In this document: piece after piece, positions 15,572 through 22,593 of the stretch
Numbering within the stretch: the first letter of the stretch is position 1
Layout of the letters: each line of letters begins with the position of its first letter
Source: Spirochaetaceae bacterium
GTDB taxonomy: Bacteria; Spirochaetota; Spirochaetia; SZUA-6; Fen-1364
Direction: 5' to 3'
Assembly: GCA_003141795.1 (NCBI GenBank)
Contig: PLNO01000389.1
Coordinates: 12,522 to 42,787 of the forward strand
DNA length: 30,266 nt
Made by a program: the position numbers and the translations under genes
Notes under the pieces: model-generated
What the model saw: the letters and a program-made list of their open reading frames with translations, nothing else
Told to the model about the DNA's origin: nothing
The model's database searches: none

Positions 15572-15676
15572 ATGTCGGTCCTGATCGAAGTGTGCTGCGG
15601 GTCGGTCGACGATGCGCTGGAGGCGCAGGCGGGCGACGCGCGCGGATCGGACGTGATCCCCCTCAGCTCACCGTGA
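15572..15676 (+). pseudogene. Probable 5' remnant of a CutC-like gene (34 codons)
   Basis: A 34-codon frame reads MSVLIEVCCGSVDDALEAQ and then degenerates into ARGSDVIPLSSP before a stop. This resembles the first 30 residues of CutC-family TIM-barrel proteins (typically a hydrophobic LxEVC strand, a serine-valine motif, DALAAQxGGADRIEL). It has a good ribosome-binding site (GGAGG, 6 nt before ATG) but the remaining 200 or so residues are missing: the frame ends inside the 3' end of yedF, which it overlaps by 14 bp. The likeliest reading is a truncated gene left at a rearrangement boundary. A genuine small protein cannot be excluded. Confidence 0.4.
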
Positions 15677-16298
15677 CGACGTCCTGCGACGCGAGGAACC
15701 TCTCCGTGATCTCCAGAATGTTGGACACGCGTCCCGCACGCAGCCCTTCCTTGAGGTGGTAGTAATCCAGGCAGGTCCCGCACACGAGGATCTCCGTCCC
15801 CTTGGCCTGGATAGCCTTGAGGAGCTCGATGGTTTCTTCCCGCTCCGCGGCAAGGCGCACGCCTGAGTTCATGAGCACGAGAGTCTTCGGCGGCTGCGGA
15901 AGCTCGCTCAGTGTATAGAGCATGCCCTTGATCAGGAGCTTGCCCAGCGATTCATCCCCCCGGCCGATCTGGTCTGCTGAGAAGAACAGAGTCTTCCCGT
16001 TGAGCCGCGCGCCGTCCGTCTCCGACTCTTCTTCGCACCCTGGCGCAGGCTCGCCCCCGGATGCCTTTGCGATCATTGCAGGGGTGACGGACGCCGTGAT
16101 TGTATGGACCTTTCCCGCGCTTGCCACGTGCGGCTGGGCGGCACCGGCGAACGTGAGGAACTTGACCACGTTCTCCCGTGCAGGCTCGTTGTCGACGATC
16201 ACCTCGATTTCATCGAGCCCCCCCGCCGCCAGGGTCTTTCGGCACATGATCACCGGCTGGGGGCAGACAGAACCCTTCGCATCGACCGATTTCTTCAT
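15663..16298 (-). CDS. yedF: Selenium metabolism protein YedF (TusA-like plus DsrE-like)
   Basis: A 211-residue protein. The N-terminal TusA/SirA-like domain has MKKSVDAKGSVCPQPVIMCR, with the sulfur/selenium-carrier cysteine (C12) in the CPQP motif. After an acidic linker (about residues 84-98) the C-terminal half has LFFSADQIGRGDESLGKLLIKGMLYTLSE and ILVCGTCLDYY, typical of the DsrE-like half of the YedF family found next to selD. It probably carries reduced selenium (or sulfur) from a cysteine desulfurase to SelD; this is family and context inference. ATG 16298 follows GGAGGG by about 11 nt. It is the last gene of the selenium operon. Confidence 0.9.
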   Translation of the reverse strand: MKKSVDAKGSVCPQPVIMCRKTLAAGGLDEIEVIVDNEPARENVVKFLTFAGAAQPHVASAGKVHTITASVTPAMIAKASGGEPAPGCEEESETDGARLNGKTLFFSADQIGRGDESLGKLLIKGMLYTLSELPQPPKTLVLMNSGVRLAAEREETIELLKAIQAKGTEILVCGTCLDYYHLKEGLRAGRVSNILEITERFLASQDVVTVS

Positions 16299-16539
16299 AT
16301 CGTTTTTGTCCCTCCTTCAGGACGATCTGATACAGAACCCTCTGCGTTTTGAGCTCGTACCACCACACGGGAAGGTTCGGCCCTCCCGCATCCTCCGAGG
16401 TGAGGATCGAAAACCCGCAGCCGAGCGTTATGGCAACCGGCGTGGGGATAAGATCCACAGGCACTCGAAACCTCTGTAACGCTCCTTCGGCTTCCAAGGT
16501 CTGATGGATGCTGGAGAAAACGACGAGGAGATCAGCCAA
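16210..16539 (-). CDS. DUF3343 putative Se/S carrier protein
   Basis: A 109-residue frame beginning MADLLVVFSSIHQTLEAEGALQR and continuing with VPVDLIPTPVAITLGCGFSI, the pattern of DUF3343, small proteins of about 80 residues that accompany selD and yedF and are annotated as putative selenium/sulfur carriers. The conserved cysteine is C41. The start ATG 16539 overlaps the selD stop by 8 bp. The domain would normally end near residue 80, exactly where yedF starts; here the frame runs on for about 28 more residues (ending GGGGAR) inside yedF, so its natural stop may have been lost. Confidence 0.78.
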   Translation of the reverse strand: MADLLVVFSSIHQTLEAEGALQRFRVPVDLIPTPVAITLGCGFSILTSEDAGGPNLPVWWYELKTQRVLYQIVLKEGQKRYEEIGRCEGFCLPPAGDHVPKDPGGGGAR

Positions 16540-17557
16540 GCTCGATGTTCCCCGCGCCGGGTATCGTCGAGCCGATGCCCGCAGCGGGCACCCCGGCGGC
16601 GCGCATCTCCGCGAGCACCGCTTCCGCTTCCCCGGCGGGGACAGCGGCGAGCAGGCCCCCCGAGGTCTGGGGATCGAAGAGGATGTTCACCATGTCCTCA
16701 CCGACGCTCTCGGGATTGGCGACGAAGCGCAGACGGAACCCCTTGTTCCTGTAGGTACCCTCCGGCACGAGCCCCATTGCCGTGTAGTCCTTCACCGAGG
16801 GCAACAGAGGAACGGAATCAACGGTGATCCGGATGTTCATTCCCGAGTCCGCGGCCATCTCGCACGCGTGGCCCAGGAGCCCGAAGCCGGTGACGTCCGT
16901 GCACGCGTGCACCTCATGACGCTGGAGGATCTCCGATGCCTTCCTGTTCAACATTGCCATGGAGTCGGTGGCGGCGCGAAGCGCCTCCTCGGAGACGAGC
17001 CCTCCGCGCAGCGCCGTGGTGATGAGCCCCGTGCCGATGGGCTTCGTGAGCACGAGGACCTCCCCTCCCCGCAGGGAGTTGTTCAGCCACACTTTCCGCG
17101 GATGGACGATGCCGGTGACGGCATAGCCGAACTTCAGCTCCTTGTCGTCGATGCTGTGCCCGCCGACGAGCGGACAGTCGGCATCGGCGAGTGCTGACAG
17201 CCCCCCGTCCATCATCTTTCGCAGCACCTCGATGTCAAGAGCGCCCACGGGGAACCCGACGATCGTAACAGCGGTGCAGGGCCGTCCCCCCATAGCGTAC
17301 ACGTCGGAAAGCGCGTTCGCGGCGGCGATCCTCCCGTAGAGGAACGGATCGTCCACGATGGGCGGGAAGAAATCGACCGTATGCACGAGGGCCTGCTCGT
17401 CGTTGAGGCGCAGGACGCCGGCATCCTCGCTGCGGCGGAAATCGGCGATGAGGTCAGGGTACTCGCGCTGCGCGAGCCCGCAGAGCGCCTGGTCCAGCAG
17501 GCCCGGGCCGAGCTTCGCCCCGCAGCCGGAGAAACGCGAAAACGAGGTGAGCTTCAT
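16532..17557 (-). CDS. selD: Selenophosphate synthase SelD
   Basis: A 341-residue selenide, water dikinase that makes selenophosphate from selenide and ATP. The N-terminal catalytic pair is in FSGCGAKL (Cys12 and Lys15; cysteine rather than selenocysteine). Further motifs are VHTVDFFPPIVDDP, AANALSDVYAMGG, LVGGHSIDDKELKFGYAVTG, TDVTGFGLLGH and FDPQTSGGLL, covering both halves of the AIR-synthase-like fold. It overlaps the upstream cysteine-desulfurase-like gene by 4 bp and the downstream DUF3343 gene by 8 bp. No selA, selB or selenocysteine tRNA is visible in the window, which together with yqeB and yqeC fits the orphan-SelD system supplying a selenium ligand to molybdenum hydroxylases. Confidence 0.95.
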   Translation of the reverse strand: MKLTSFSRFSGCGAKLGPGLLDQALCGLAQREYPDLIADFRRSEDAGVLRLNDEQALVHTVDFFPPIVDDPFLYGRIAAANALSDVYAMGGRPCTAVTIVGFPVGALDIEVLRKMMDGGLSALADADCPLVGGHSIDDKELKFGYAVTGIVHPRKVWLNNSLRGGEVLVLTKPIGTGLITTALRGGLVSEEALRAATDSMAMLNRKASEILQRHEVHACTDVTGFGLLGHACEMAADSGMNIRITVDSVPLLPSVKDYTAMGLVPEGTYRNKGFRLRFVANPESVGEDMVNILFDPQTSGGLLAAVPAGEAEAVLAEMRAAGVPAAGIGSTIPGAGNIELG

Positions 17558-18732
17558 GAGCCTGCTCCGATCTCCGTGAATGCCCTGAGCGCCGCATCGA
17601 TGTCGGAGGCGGCGGTGAACGGGCCGGGGGACACCCTGAGGGTGCCGCCGCCGTCGTAGGTGCCGAGGGTGCGGTGCGCGGCGGGCGCGCAGTGAAAGCC
17701 CCTGCGGCAGGCGATCCCCCGCATGTCCAGGGCGAGTGCGAGCTCGTCGAGGGGAATGGTATCGTGCGTAACGGAAAAGAGCGGAAGCCTCTGAACGGCG
17801 CTCCCGGGGCCGTGGATGCGGAATCCGGGGATCGAGGATATCCCCGCGCGCAGCTCCTCCGCCGCGCGTCGGCTTCGCGCCGCAAGAGAGTCCACTCCCT
17901 CCCGCGCCAGAAAGCTCACGGCAGCGGCGAGGCCCGCGATGCCGGGGAGGTTCAGCGTGCCGCTTTCATACCTGTCGGGGAGGAAGTCGGGCTGCTCCTC
18001 GGACTCGGATCTGCTCCCCGTGCCGCCGTAGACGAGCGGCGCGGGGGACGCGCGCGGGCCGAGGAAGAGCAGGCCGAGGCCCGCGGGGGCGAGCAGGCCC
18101 TTGTGCGGCGATGCGCAGAAGAAGTCGAAAGGGAATGCTCCGAGGTCGGCGGGGACTTCTCCCGCTGCCTGGGCCGCGTCGATGCACACGAGGGTGGACG
18201 GGGACAGGCGCGCCGCGCGCTCGGCCATTTCCTGGAAGGGGAAGAGTGCGCCCGATACGTTGCTCGCCGCGGTGAAGACCAGGAGGTCAGGGCGGCCCTT
18301 CAGCGCATCGTCGAACGAGGCACTGTCGGGCATGCCCCCGGCGTCGCACGCGAACGAGCGTACTGTGCAGTGCAGCTCCTTCTCCAGCGCGCGCAACGGA
18401 CGCATGACGGCATTGTGCTCCATTGCTGACACTGCCACGGTGCTGCCGGGCCGCAGCGTTCCGCGCAGCACGAGGTTCAGGGAGGCCGTGGTCCCGGGTG
18501 TGAAGAGCAGGCGCGCTGTGTCGGTGAAATCGAAGAGAGCTGCCGCAGCGTTCCGCGCCTCGTGAACGAGCCTGTCGGCCGATACGGCGCCGGCATGCGT
18601 CCCCCGGCCCGGGCTCCCGTAGGGCTCCTGCAGGGATCGAGCGACAGCCTCGGGAACGCCGGGCGCCTTGGGCCAGCTCGTCGCGGCGTTATCGAGGTAC
18701 ACCATCGGGCCAGACATCACGTGGCGAATCAT
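17554..18732 (-). CDS. Cysteine desulfurase/selenocysteine lyase-like class V aminotransferase
   Basis: A 392-residue PLP enzyme. VYLDNAATSWPKAPGV opens the fold; MEHNAVMRPL carries the ring-stacking His106; LVCIDAAQAAGEVP contains the cofactor-binding Asp185; SPHKGLLAPAGLG carries the Schiff-base Lys211; and RRGFHCAPAAH (Cys348) supplies a candidate persulfide or perselenide cysteine. It belongs to the cysteine desulfurase subfamily that sits next to selD and yedF in orphan-SelD genomes and probably mobilises sulfur or selenium for SelD and YedF. ATG 18732 is 11 nt after GAGGGGGA; internal ATGs at 18717 and 18705 are alternatives. It is the first gene of the selenium operon. Confidence 0.88.
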   Translation of the reverse strand: MIRHVMSGPMVYLDNAATSWPKAPGVPEAVARSLQEPYGSPGRGTHAGAVSADRLVHEARNAAAALFDFTDTARLLFTPGTTASLNLVLRGTLRPGSTVAVSAMEHNAVMRPLRALEKELHCTVRSFACDAGGMPDSASFDDALKGRPDLLVFTAASNVSGALFPFQEMAERAARLSPSTLVCIDAAQAAGEVPADLGAFPFDFFCASPHKGLLAPAGLGLLFLGPRASPAPLVYGGTGSRSESEEQPDFLPDRYESGTLNLPGIAGLAAAVSFLAREGVDSLAARSRRAAEELRAGISSIPGFRIHGPGSAVQRLPLFSVTHDTIPLDELALALDMRGIACRRGFHCAPAAHRTLGTYDGGGTLRVSPGPFTAASDIDAALRAFTEIGAGS

Positions 18733-18804
18733 AGCAGGTCATTCCCCCTCTGTGTAGAATAGTGGGCACGGATGCACTACGATGCGTCCCGCAGGAGGAG
18801 CAAC

Positions 18805-19584
18805 ATGGGCATACTCGAGGGACGCACGGCGCTTGTCGCAGGCGGTGGCAGCGGCATCGGCCGCGCGGTGGCGAAGAGGTTCCACGATGAGGGGGCTTTC
18901 GTCGTCATCTGCGGACGCAGGGAATCGAAGCTGAAGGAGGCCTGCGGCCTCATCTCCCCGACGGGCGATCGGGTTCTCGGAGTGCCCGCTGACGTGACGA
19001 GCGCCGTGGACGTCGCGCGTCTGATGTCCGCGGTCATGGCCAAGCGGGGCGGGCTGGACGTCCTTGCCAACTGCATGGGGATCATGCGGTTCGGAAAGCT
19101 GGAGACGCTGGAGCCCGCCGCGCTGCGCAGCATGCTGGAGATCAACACAATCGCCCCGTGGACTCTGTCCGTCGCCGCACTTCCGCTGATGCGTGCGCGG
19201 GGGTCGGGATCGATCGTCAACATCTCATCGATATCCGGTATGCGGCCCTTCGAAGGAAGCGGCGCGTACTGCACGTCCAAGGCGGCGCTCATCATGATGT
19301 CGCAGGTCATGGCGCTCGAGGTGGCTTCTGAAGGGATCCGCATCAACATCATCTGCCCCGGCATGGTGGAGGATACAGAGCTCGGCGACGCCGTGTTCGC
19401 CCCCGACCAGGTGGCCGCTTCCTACCAGAAGTTCCGCTCGGTGCATCCCCTCGGCCGCAATGGCAAGCCGCAGGACGTCGCGGACGCCGCCCTGTTCTTC
19501 GCCTCAGCGCAGAGCTCCTGGATCACCGGCGCGGTCCTCCCCCTGGACGGGGGGAGGCACATGACGTCGAACAAACCTGGGTAA
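18805..19584 (+). CDS. Short-chain dehydrogenase/reductase
   Basis: A 259-residue classical SDR. The NAD(P) loop is GGGSGIG (13-19), with RTALVAG before it; LANCMGI (near residue 88) replaces the usual NNAG; the catalytic Ser142, Tyr155 and Lys159 are in SSISG and AYCTSK; and the C-terminal WITGAVLPLDGG is standard. A basic CGRRES after the second strand suggests NADP(H) preference. ATG 18805 has AGGAGGAG upstream; an in-frame ATG at 18772 lacks one. The gene is divergent from the selenium operon and convergent with carbamate kinase. The substrate, probably an alcohol or hydroxy acid, cannot be told from sequence. Confidence 0.9.
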   Translation: MGILEGRTALVAGGGSGIGRAVAKRFHDEGAFVVICGRRESKLKEACGLISPTGDRVLGVPADVTSAVDVARLMSAVMAKRGGLDVLANCMGIMRFGKLETLEPAALRSMLEINTIAPWTLSVAALPLMRARGSGSIVNISSISGMRPFEGSGAYCTSKAALIMMSQVMALEVASEGIRINIICPGMVEDTELGDAVFAPDQVAASYQKFRSVHPLGRNGKPQDVADAALFFASAQSSWITGAVLPLDGGRHMTSNKPG

Positions 19585-19649
19585 GGCCGGGCGCCCCGCC
19601 CAGGCGCGCGCAATTTGGGCGTCCTCTCGGTTTCCCACTCACATCATGA

Positions 19650-19671
19650 TTTTGGAATGATCATTCCAAAA
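19650..19671. promoter_or_regulatory. Perfect 22-bp palindrome between convergent genes
   Basis: The left arm TTTTGGAATGA is followed directly by its reverse complement TCATTCCAAAA. As a hairpin it would give a 9-bp A/T-rich stem with a GATC loop, flanked by no T-run beyond the arms. As DNA, TTGGAAT/ATTCCAA half-sites resemble IclR-family operators such as those of AllR. It sits 65 bp past the SDR stop and 40 bp past the carbamate kinase stop, away from any visible promoter. Confidence 0.6.
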
Positions 19672-19710
19672 CCGGATCCCTCCTAGGGCGCGCAGATCAC
19701 CGCTGCCGTG

Positions 19711-20658
19711 CTAGGGTAAAAACGTCGTCCCGCTCCTGCCCTGCAGCGCTTCCACGGCCTTGTCCAGCGCGCCGATGATGGCAGGCCTGCCGCTCCATCG
19801 CACGAATCGAAGGCACGCCTCCACTTTCGGACCCATCGACCCCTTGAGGAAGTGGCCGTCGCGGAGATAGCCTTCGGCCTCGGCGACGCTCAGCGCGTCG
19901 ACGCAGCAGGCGTGCGGAGTCCCGTAGCGCAACGACACCCTCTCCACGTCCGTGAGGATCATGAGCCGGTCAGCGTTGATCGCCCGCGCGAGTGTATAGC
20001 TCGCCTTGTCCTTGTCGATGACGGCGTTCACGCCCAGGAGGCTGCCGTCGGGCTCACGCGCCACGGGGATACCGCCGCCGCCCGATGCGATCACGACGAA
20101 CCCGTCGGCCAGGAGTGCCTTGATGGCCTTCTCCTCGACGATCTCCTGCGGCTCGGGTGAGGGCACTACGCGCCGCCAGCCCTTTTCGCACCCCGGCTTC
20201 ACGAGCTTGATGCAGTAGCGCTTGGACTTCTGGAGCGCCTGCGCCTCTTTTTCCGTATAGAAGGGCCCCACCGGCTTCGACGGGTCCTGGAAATCCGGAT
20301 CGTCCCTGCTCACGAGCACCTGCGTGACGAGGCTGCACGCCTCTGTTTCCAGGCCCTCGGCGCGAAGGTAGTGGGTGAGGCGATTCTGGATCATCCAGCC
20401 GATGGACCCCTGCGTCATTGCCCCGCAGGCGGCAAGGCTCTGCCCCGGCACCACGGCCTCGGTTTCTTCCTGCTGGATGAGGAGGGCTCCTGCCTGGGGG
20501 CCGTTACCGTGGGCAACCACGACGCGGTACCCCGATCTGGCGATCCGTGCGATCTGGCGGGCCGTCGTATCGACGTTGGCGAACTGCTCATCCGTCGTTC
20601 CCCTCTGGCCTGACTGGAGAATGGCGTTGCCGCCCAGTGCGATGACGAGAGTTTCCAT
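19711..20658 (-). CDS. arcC: Carbamate kinase
   Basis: A 315-residue carbamate kinase of normal length. It makes ATP from carbamoyl phosphate and ADP, releasing ammonia and carbon dioxide. Motifs are METLVIALGGNAIL at the start, VVVAHGNGPQAGALLIQQE, CGAMTQGSIGWMIQN, FVVIASGGGGIPV, NAVIDKDKASYTLA and FLKGSMGPKVEACLRF. ATG 20658 with AGGAAGG upstream is chosen; the frame is open for 27 more codons but those cover the promoter. It is transcribed away from the GntR regulator and the dapA-hyuAB-ygeW arm, and with the ygeW carbamoyltransferase it forms a carbamoyl phosphate to ATP step. Confidence 0.95.
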   Translation of the reverse strand: METLVIALGGNAILQSGQRGTTDEQFANVDTTARQIARIARSGYRVVVAHGNGPQAGALLIQQEETEAVVPGQSLAACGAMTQGSIGWMIQNRLTHYLRAEGLETEACSLVTQVLVSRDDPDFQDPSKPVGPFYTEKEAQALQKSKRYCIKLVKPGCEKGWRRVVPSPEPQEIVEEKAIKALLADGFVVIASGGGGIPVAREPDGSLLGVNAVIDKDKASYTLARAINADRLMILTDVERVSLRYGTPHACCVDALSVAEAEGYLRDGHFLKGSMGPKVEACLRFVRWSGRPAIIGALDKAVEALQGRSGTTFLP

Positions 20659-20688
20659 GCCGGTGCACCTTCCTGAGTTGTGGACTAC

Positions 20689-20699
20689 TGGTCTGACCG
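20689..20699. promoter_or_regulatory. GntR/FCD-type operator, carbamate kinase side
   Basis: TGGTCTGACCG is a near-perfect palindrome (TGGTC-T-GACCG) matching the GntR/FCD pattern TNGTNNNACNA in all but the last base. It lies just downstream of the predicted minus-strand transcription start for arcC, a repressing position. The 9-bp core TGGTCTGAC recurs at 20832. Confidence 0.6.
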
Positions 20700-20710
20700 C
20701 AATAGGACCG

Positions 20711-20739
20711 ACGATACGGCCATTTGTTTCTCCTGTCAA
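20711..20739 (-). promoter_or_regulatory. Promoter of carbamate kinase
   Basis: On the minus strand TTGACA (20734-20739), a 17-bp spacer and TATCGT (20711-20716), with an A-run of eight just upstream of the -35 box that could act as an UP element. Transcription would start near 20704, immediately before the TGGTCTGACCG operator. Confidence 0.65.
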
Positions 20740-20793
20740 TTGATTTTTTTTCCAGGCATAAATACGGGGCTTTTTGAAGGATCACGATTTTCC

Positions 20794-20823
20794 TTGACAG
20801 GGGACATTCGGATGCACTACGAT
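20794..20823 (+). promoter_or_regulatory. Promoter of the GntR-led catabolic operon
   Basis: TTGACA (20794-20799), an 18-bp spacer and TACGAT (20818-20823). Transcription would start near 20830, overlapping the TGGTCTGACAG site. The 15-mer CGGATGCACTACGAT at the -10 box also occurs just upstream of the SDR gene (18769-18783). Confidence 0.65.
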
Positions 20824-20831
20824 CGGAATCG

Positions 20832-20842
20832 TGGTCTGACAG
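20832..20842. promoter_or_regulatory. GntR/FCD-type operator, regulator side
   Basis: TGGTCTGACAG shares the 9-bp core TGGTCTGAC with the site at 20689-20699. It lies directly at the predicted start of the gntR transcript, so autorepression is likely. Confidence 0.55.
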
Positions 20843-20874
20843 CCGTACCGACTATGGCAAAGACAGGGGAAAGC

Positions 20875-21600
20875 ATGTTCGAGCGCCTCCATACTCAGAA
20901 AAACTATATGCAGATCGCGCGTCAAATCCGCGACCTCATCCGCGACGGCACCCTGAAGGTGGGGGAACAGCTCCCCCCTGAACGGACCCTCGTCGAGCAG
21001 TTCGGGGCGTCGCGCGCATGCGTCCGCGAGGCCTTGAGCGCCCTGGAGATGCTCGGCCTCATCGAGTGCCGCAGCGGGCAGGGCAACTACATCAAGGCGG
21101 ACGGCTCGGAAGGCACCATCGACGGCGAGATGCTGAAGGCCCTGCTCAGCGACCACGACCCCTACGAGATCTTCGAGGCCCGCCTGGAGATAGAGCCGAA
21201 CATGTCCGCTCTCGCGGCGGAACGCGCTACCGACGAAGAGCTGGAGCAGCTCAAGGGGTTCATCGTCAAGCTTCGCGACCTTGGTGGGGCCATCGTCAGG
21301 GAAGGCTTCAAGGATGAGATCGTCGACGAGTACATGGAGACCGACAGGCGATTCCACCTTGAGATCGGCCGCGCCGCCCATAACAACGTCCTTTTCACCG
21401 TCTTCTCAGGCGTCAACCTCATGACCAAAGAGACCCACTGGAAGGGCATGAAGAGCAAGGGCCTTTCCAATGAGGAGAACATCAAGGCGTATGAGGTGGA
21501 GCACGATGCCATTCTCACCGCCATCCTCCAGAAGGACGGCCGTGCGGCGTGGAAAGAGTCGAAGAGGCATCTGCAGATGCTGAAGAAGAGCCTTTTCTAG
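20875..21600 (+). CDS. GntR-family regulator with FCD ligand-binding domain
   Basis: A 241-residue FadR-subfamily regulator. The winged helix-turn-helix (about residues 8-72) reads QIARQIRDLIRDGTLKVGEQ, PPERTLVEQFGASRACVREAL and LEMLGLIECRSGQGNYI. The helical FCD domain follows, with FEARLEIEPNMSALAAERA, DRRFHLEIGRAAHN and VEHDAIL, carrying the Asp and His residues that usually bind a metal and a carboxylate ligand. ATG 20875 follows AGGGGAAA and is preferred over the in-frame ATG at 20854, which lacks a ribosome-binding site. It begins the catabolic operon and is divergent from arcC; an organic or amino acid is the likely effector. Confidence 0.93.
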   Translation: MFERLHTQKNYMQIARQIRDLIRDGTLKVGEQLPPERTLVEQFGASRACVREALSALEMLGLIECRSGQGNYIKADGSEGTIDGEMLKALLSDHDPYEIFEARLEIEPNMSALAAERATDEELEQLKGFIVKLRDLGGAIVREGFKDEIVDEYMETDRRFHLEIGRAAHNNVLFTVFSGVNLMTKETHWKGMKSKGLSNEENIKAYEVEHDAILTAILQKDGRAAWKESKRHLQMLKKSLF

Positions 21601-21686
21601 AATCCATTTTTCGGACAACACGCGTCAACGTTACAGCGGCCTGCGCTCGGCGACGCGACAGAGATACGACCAACAGGAGGAAGAGG

Positions 21687-22580
21687 ATGGTTTCTGGCAA
21701 CGATGTCAAAGGTGTGTTTCCTGCCCTCGTCACCCCTTTCACGAAGAAGGACCAGGTTGACCTCAAGGGTGTGGAGAAGATCACGAAGTTTCTCATCGAC
21801 AACGGCGTCCATGCGCTGATGCCCGTCGGCGGCACGGGGGAGTTCCCCAGCCTGCTCCGCGAGGAGAAGCGCGATGTGGTGGCCGCGGTGGCCCGCGTTG
21901 CCAAGGGGAAGGTCCCCATCATCCCCGGCACGGCTGCCTGCAGCACGCGCGAGGTTATCATCCTCAGCAACGAGGCGCATGAAGCGGGGGCGGACGCGGT
22001 CATCATCACCGCGCCGTACTACTTCAAGCTCTCCGATGCATCGCTCATCGAGCACTACACGACGGTGGCCGCCAATGTCGGCTGCCCTGTCATCGTCTAC
22101 AACAACCCCTTGTACACGGGAAACCCCATGAGCCCGCAGGTCCTCGCCAAGCTCATGTCGGTGAAGAACATCATCGGCGTGAAGAACAGCTCTCCCGACA
22201 TGGGCCAGCTCGTCGAGATGATCCGCCTCTCCCCCAAGGGCAAGAGCCTGTGCACGGGCATCGACAGCCAGTTCTACCCCGCGCTGTGCGTCGGGGCATC
22301 CGGGTTGTATTCCACGGCGGCCTGCATCGTCCCCGCGGAGATGGTGAAGCTGTACGACCTCACCATGGCGGGCAAGCACAAAGAGGCGCTTGCGCTCAGC
22401 ATGAAGCTCCAGACCCTCAATCGCTACCTCGAATACGATCCGGGGTATGTCGCTCCCGCGAAGGAAGCGCTGAACCTCCTTGGTCTGCCCGGTGGCTACC
22501 TCCGTGGGCCGCTCCCCCAGCTCACCTCGGCAGAGAAGGCGGGCGTGAAAGCGGCGCTGAAGACCATCGGGGTCCTGTAA
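21687..22580 (+). CDS. DapA/N-acetylneuraminate lyase-family aldolase or lyase
   Basis: A 297-residue TIM-barrel class I aldolase of the dihydrodipicolinate synthase family. It has GVFPALVTPF at the N-terminus, PVGGTGEFPSLLREEK (GGTGE at 48-52), the catalytic Tyr138 in PVIVYNNPLY, and the Schiff-base Lys166 in IIGVKNSS. The family cleaves or forms 2-keto acids such as 4-hydroxy-tetrahydrodipicolinate, sialic acid, or 2-keto-3-deoxy sugar acids. Placement with hydantoinase and carbamoyltransferase genes, not lysine genes, argues for a catabolic lyase; the substrate is unknown. ATG 21687 follows AGGAGG; the gene is 86 bp after the regulator and 13 bp before hyuA. Confidence 0.9.
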   Translation: MVSGNDVKGVFPALVTPFTKKDQVDLKGVEKITKFLIDNGVHALMPVGGTGEFPSLLREEKRDVVAAVARVAKGKVPIIPGTAACSTREVIILSNEAHEAGADAVIITAPYYFKLSDASLIEHYTTVAANVGCPVIVYNNPLYTGNPMSPQVLAKLMSVKNIIGVKNSSPDMGQLVEMIRLSPKGKSLCTGIDSQFYPALCVGASGLYSTAACIVPAEMVKLYDLTMAGKHKEALALSMKLQTLNRYLEYDPGYVAPAKEALNLLGLPGGYLRGPLPQLTSAEKAGVKAALKTIGVL

Positions 22581-22593
22581 AGAGGCGACAGCG

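Noticed and set aside
16532..18732. A selenocysteine decoding system
   Set aside because: SelD has Cys rather than Sec at the active site, and no selA, selB, selenocysteine tRNA or in-frame UGA selenoprotein was seen.
21687..22580. Biosynthetic dihydrodipicolinate synthase (dapA) for lysine
   Set aside because: The motif is GGTGE rather than GTTGE and the neighbours are catabolic, so only the family name is given.
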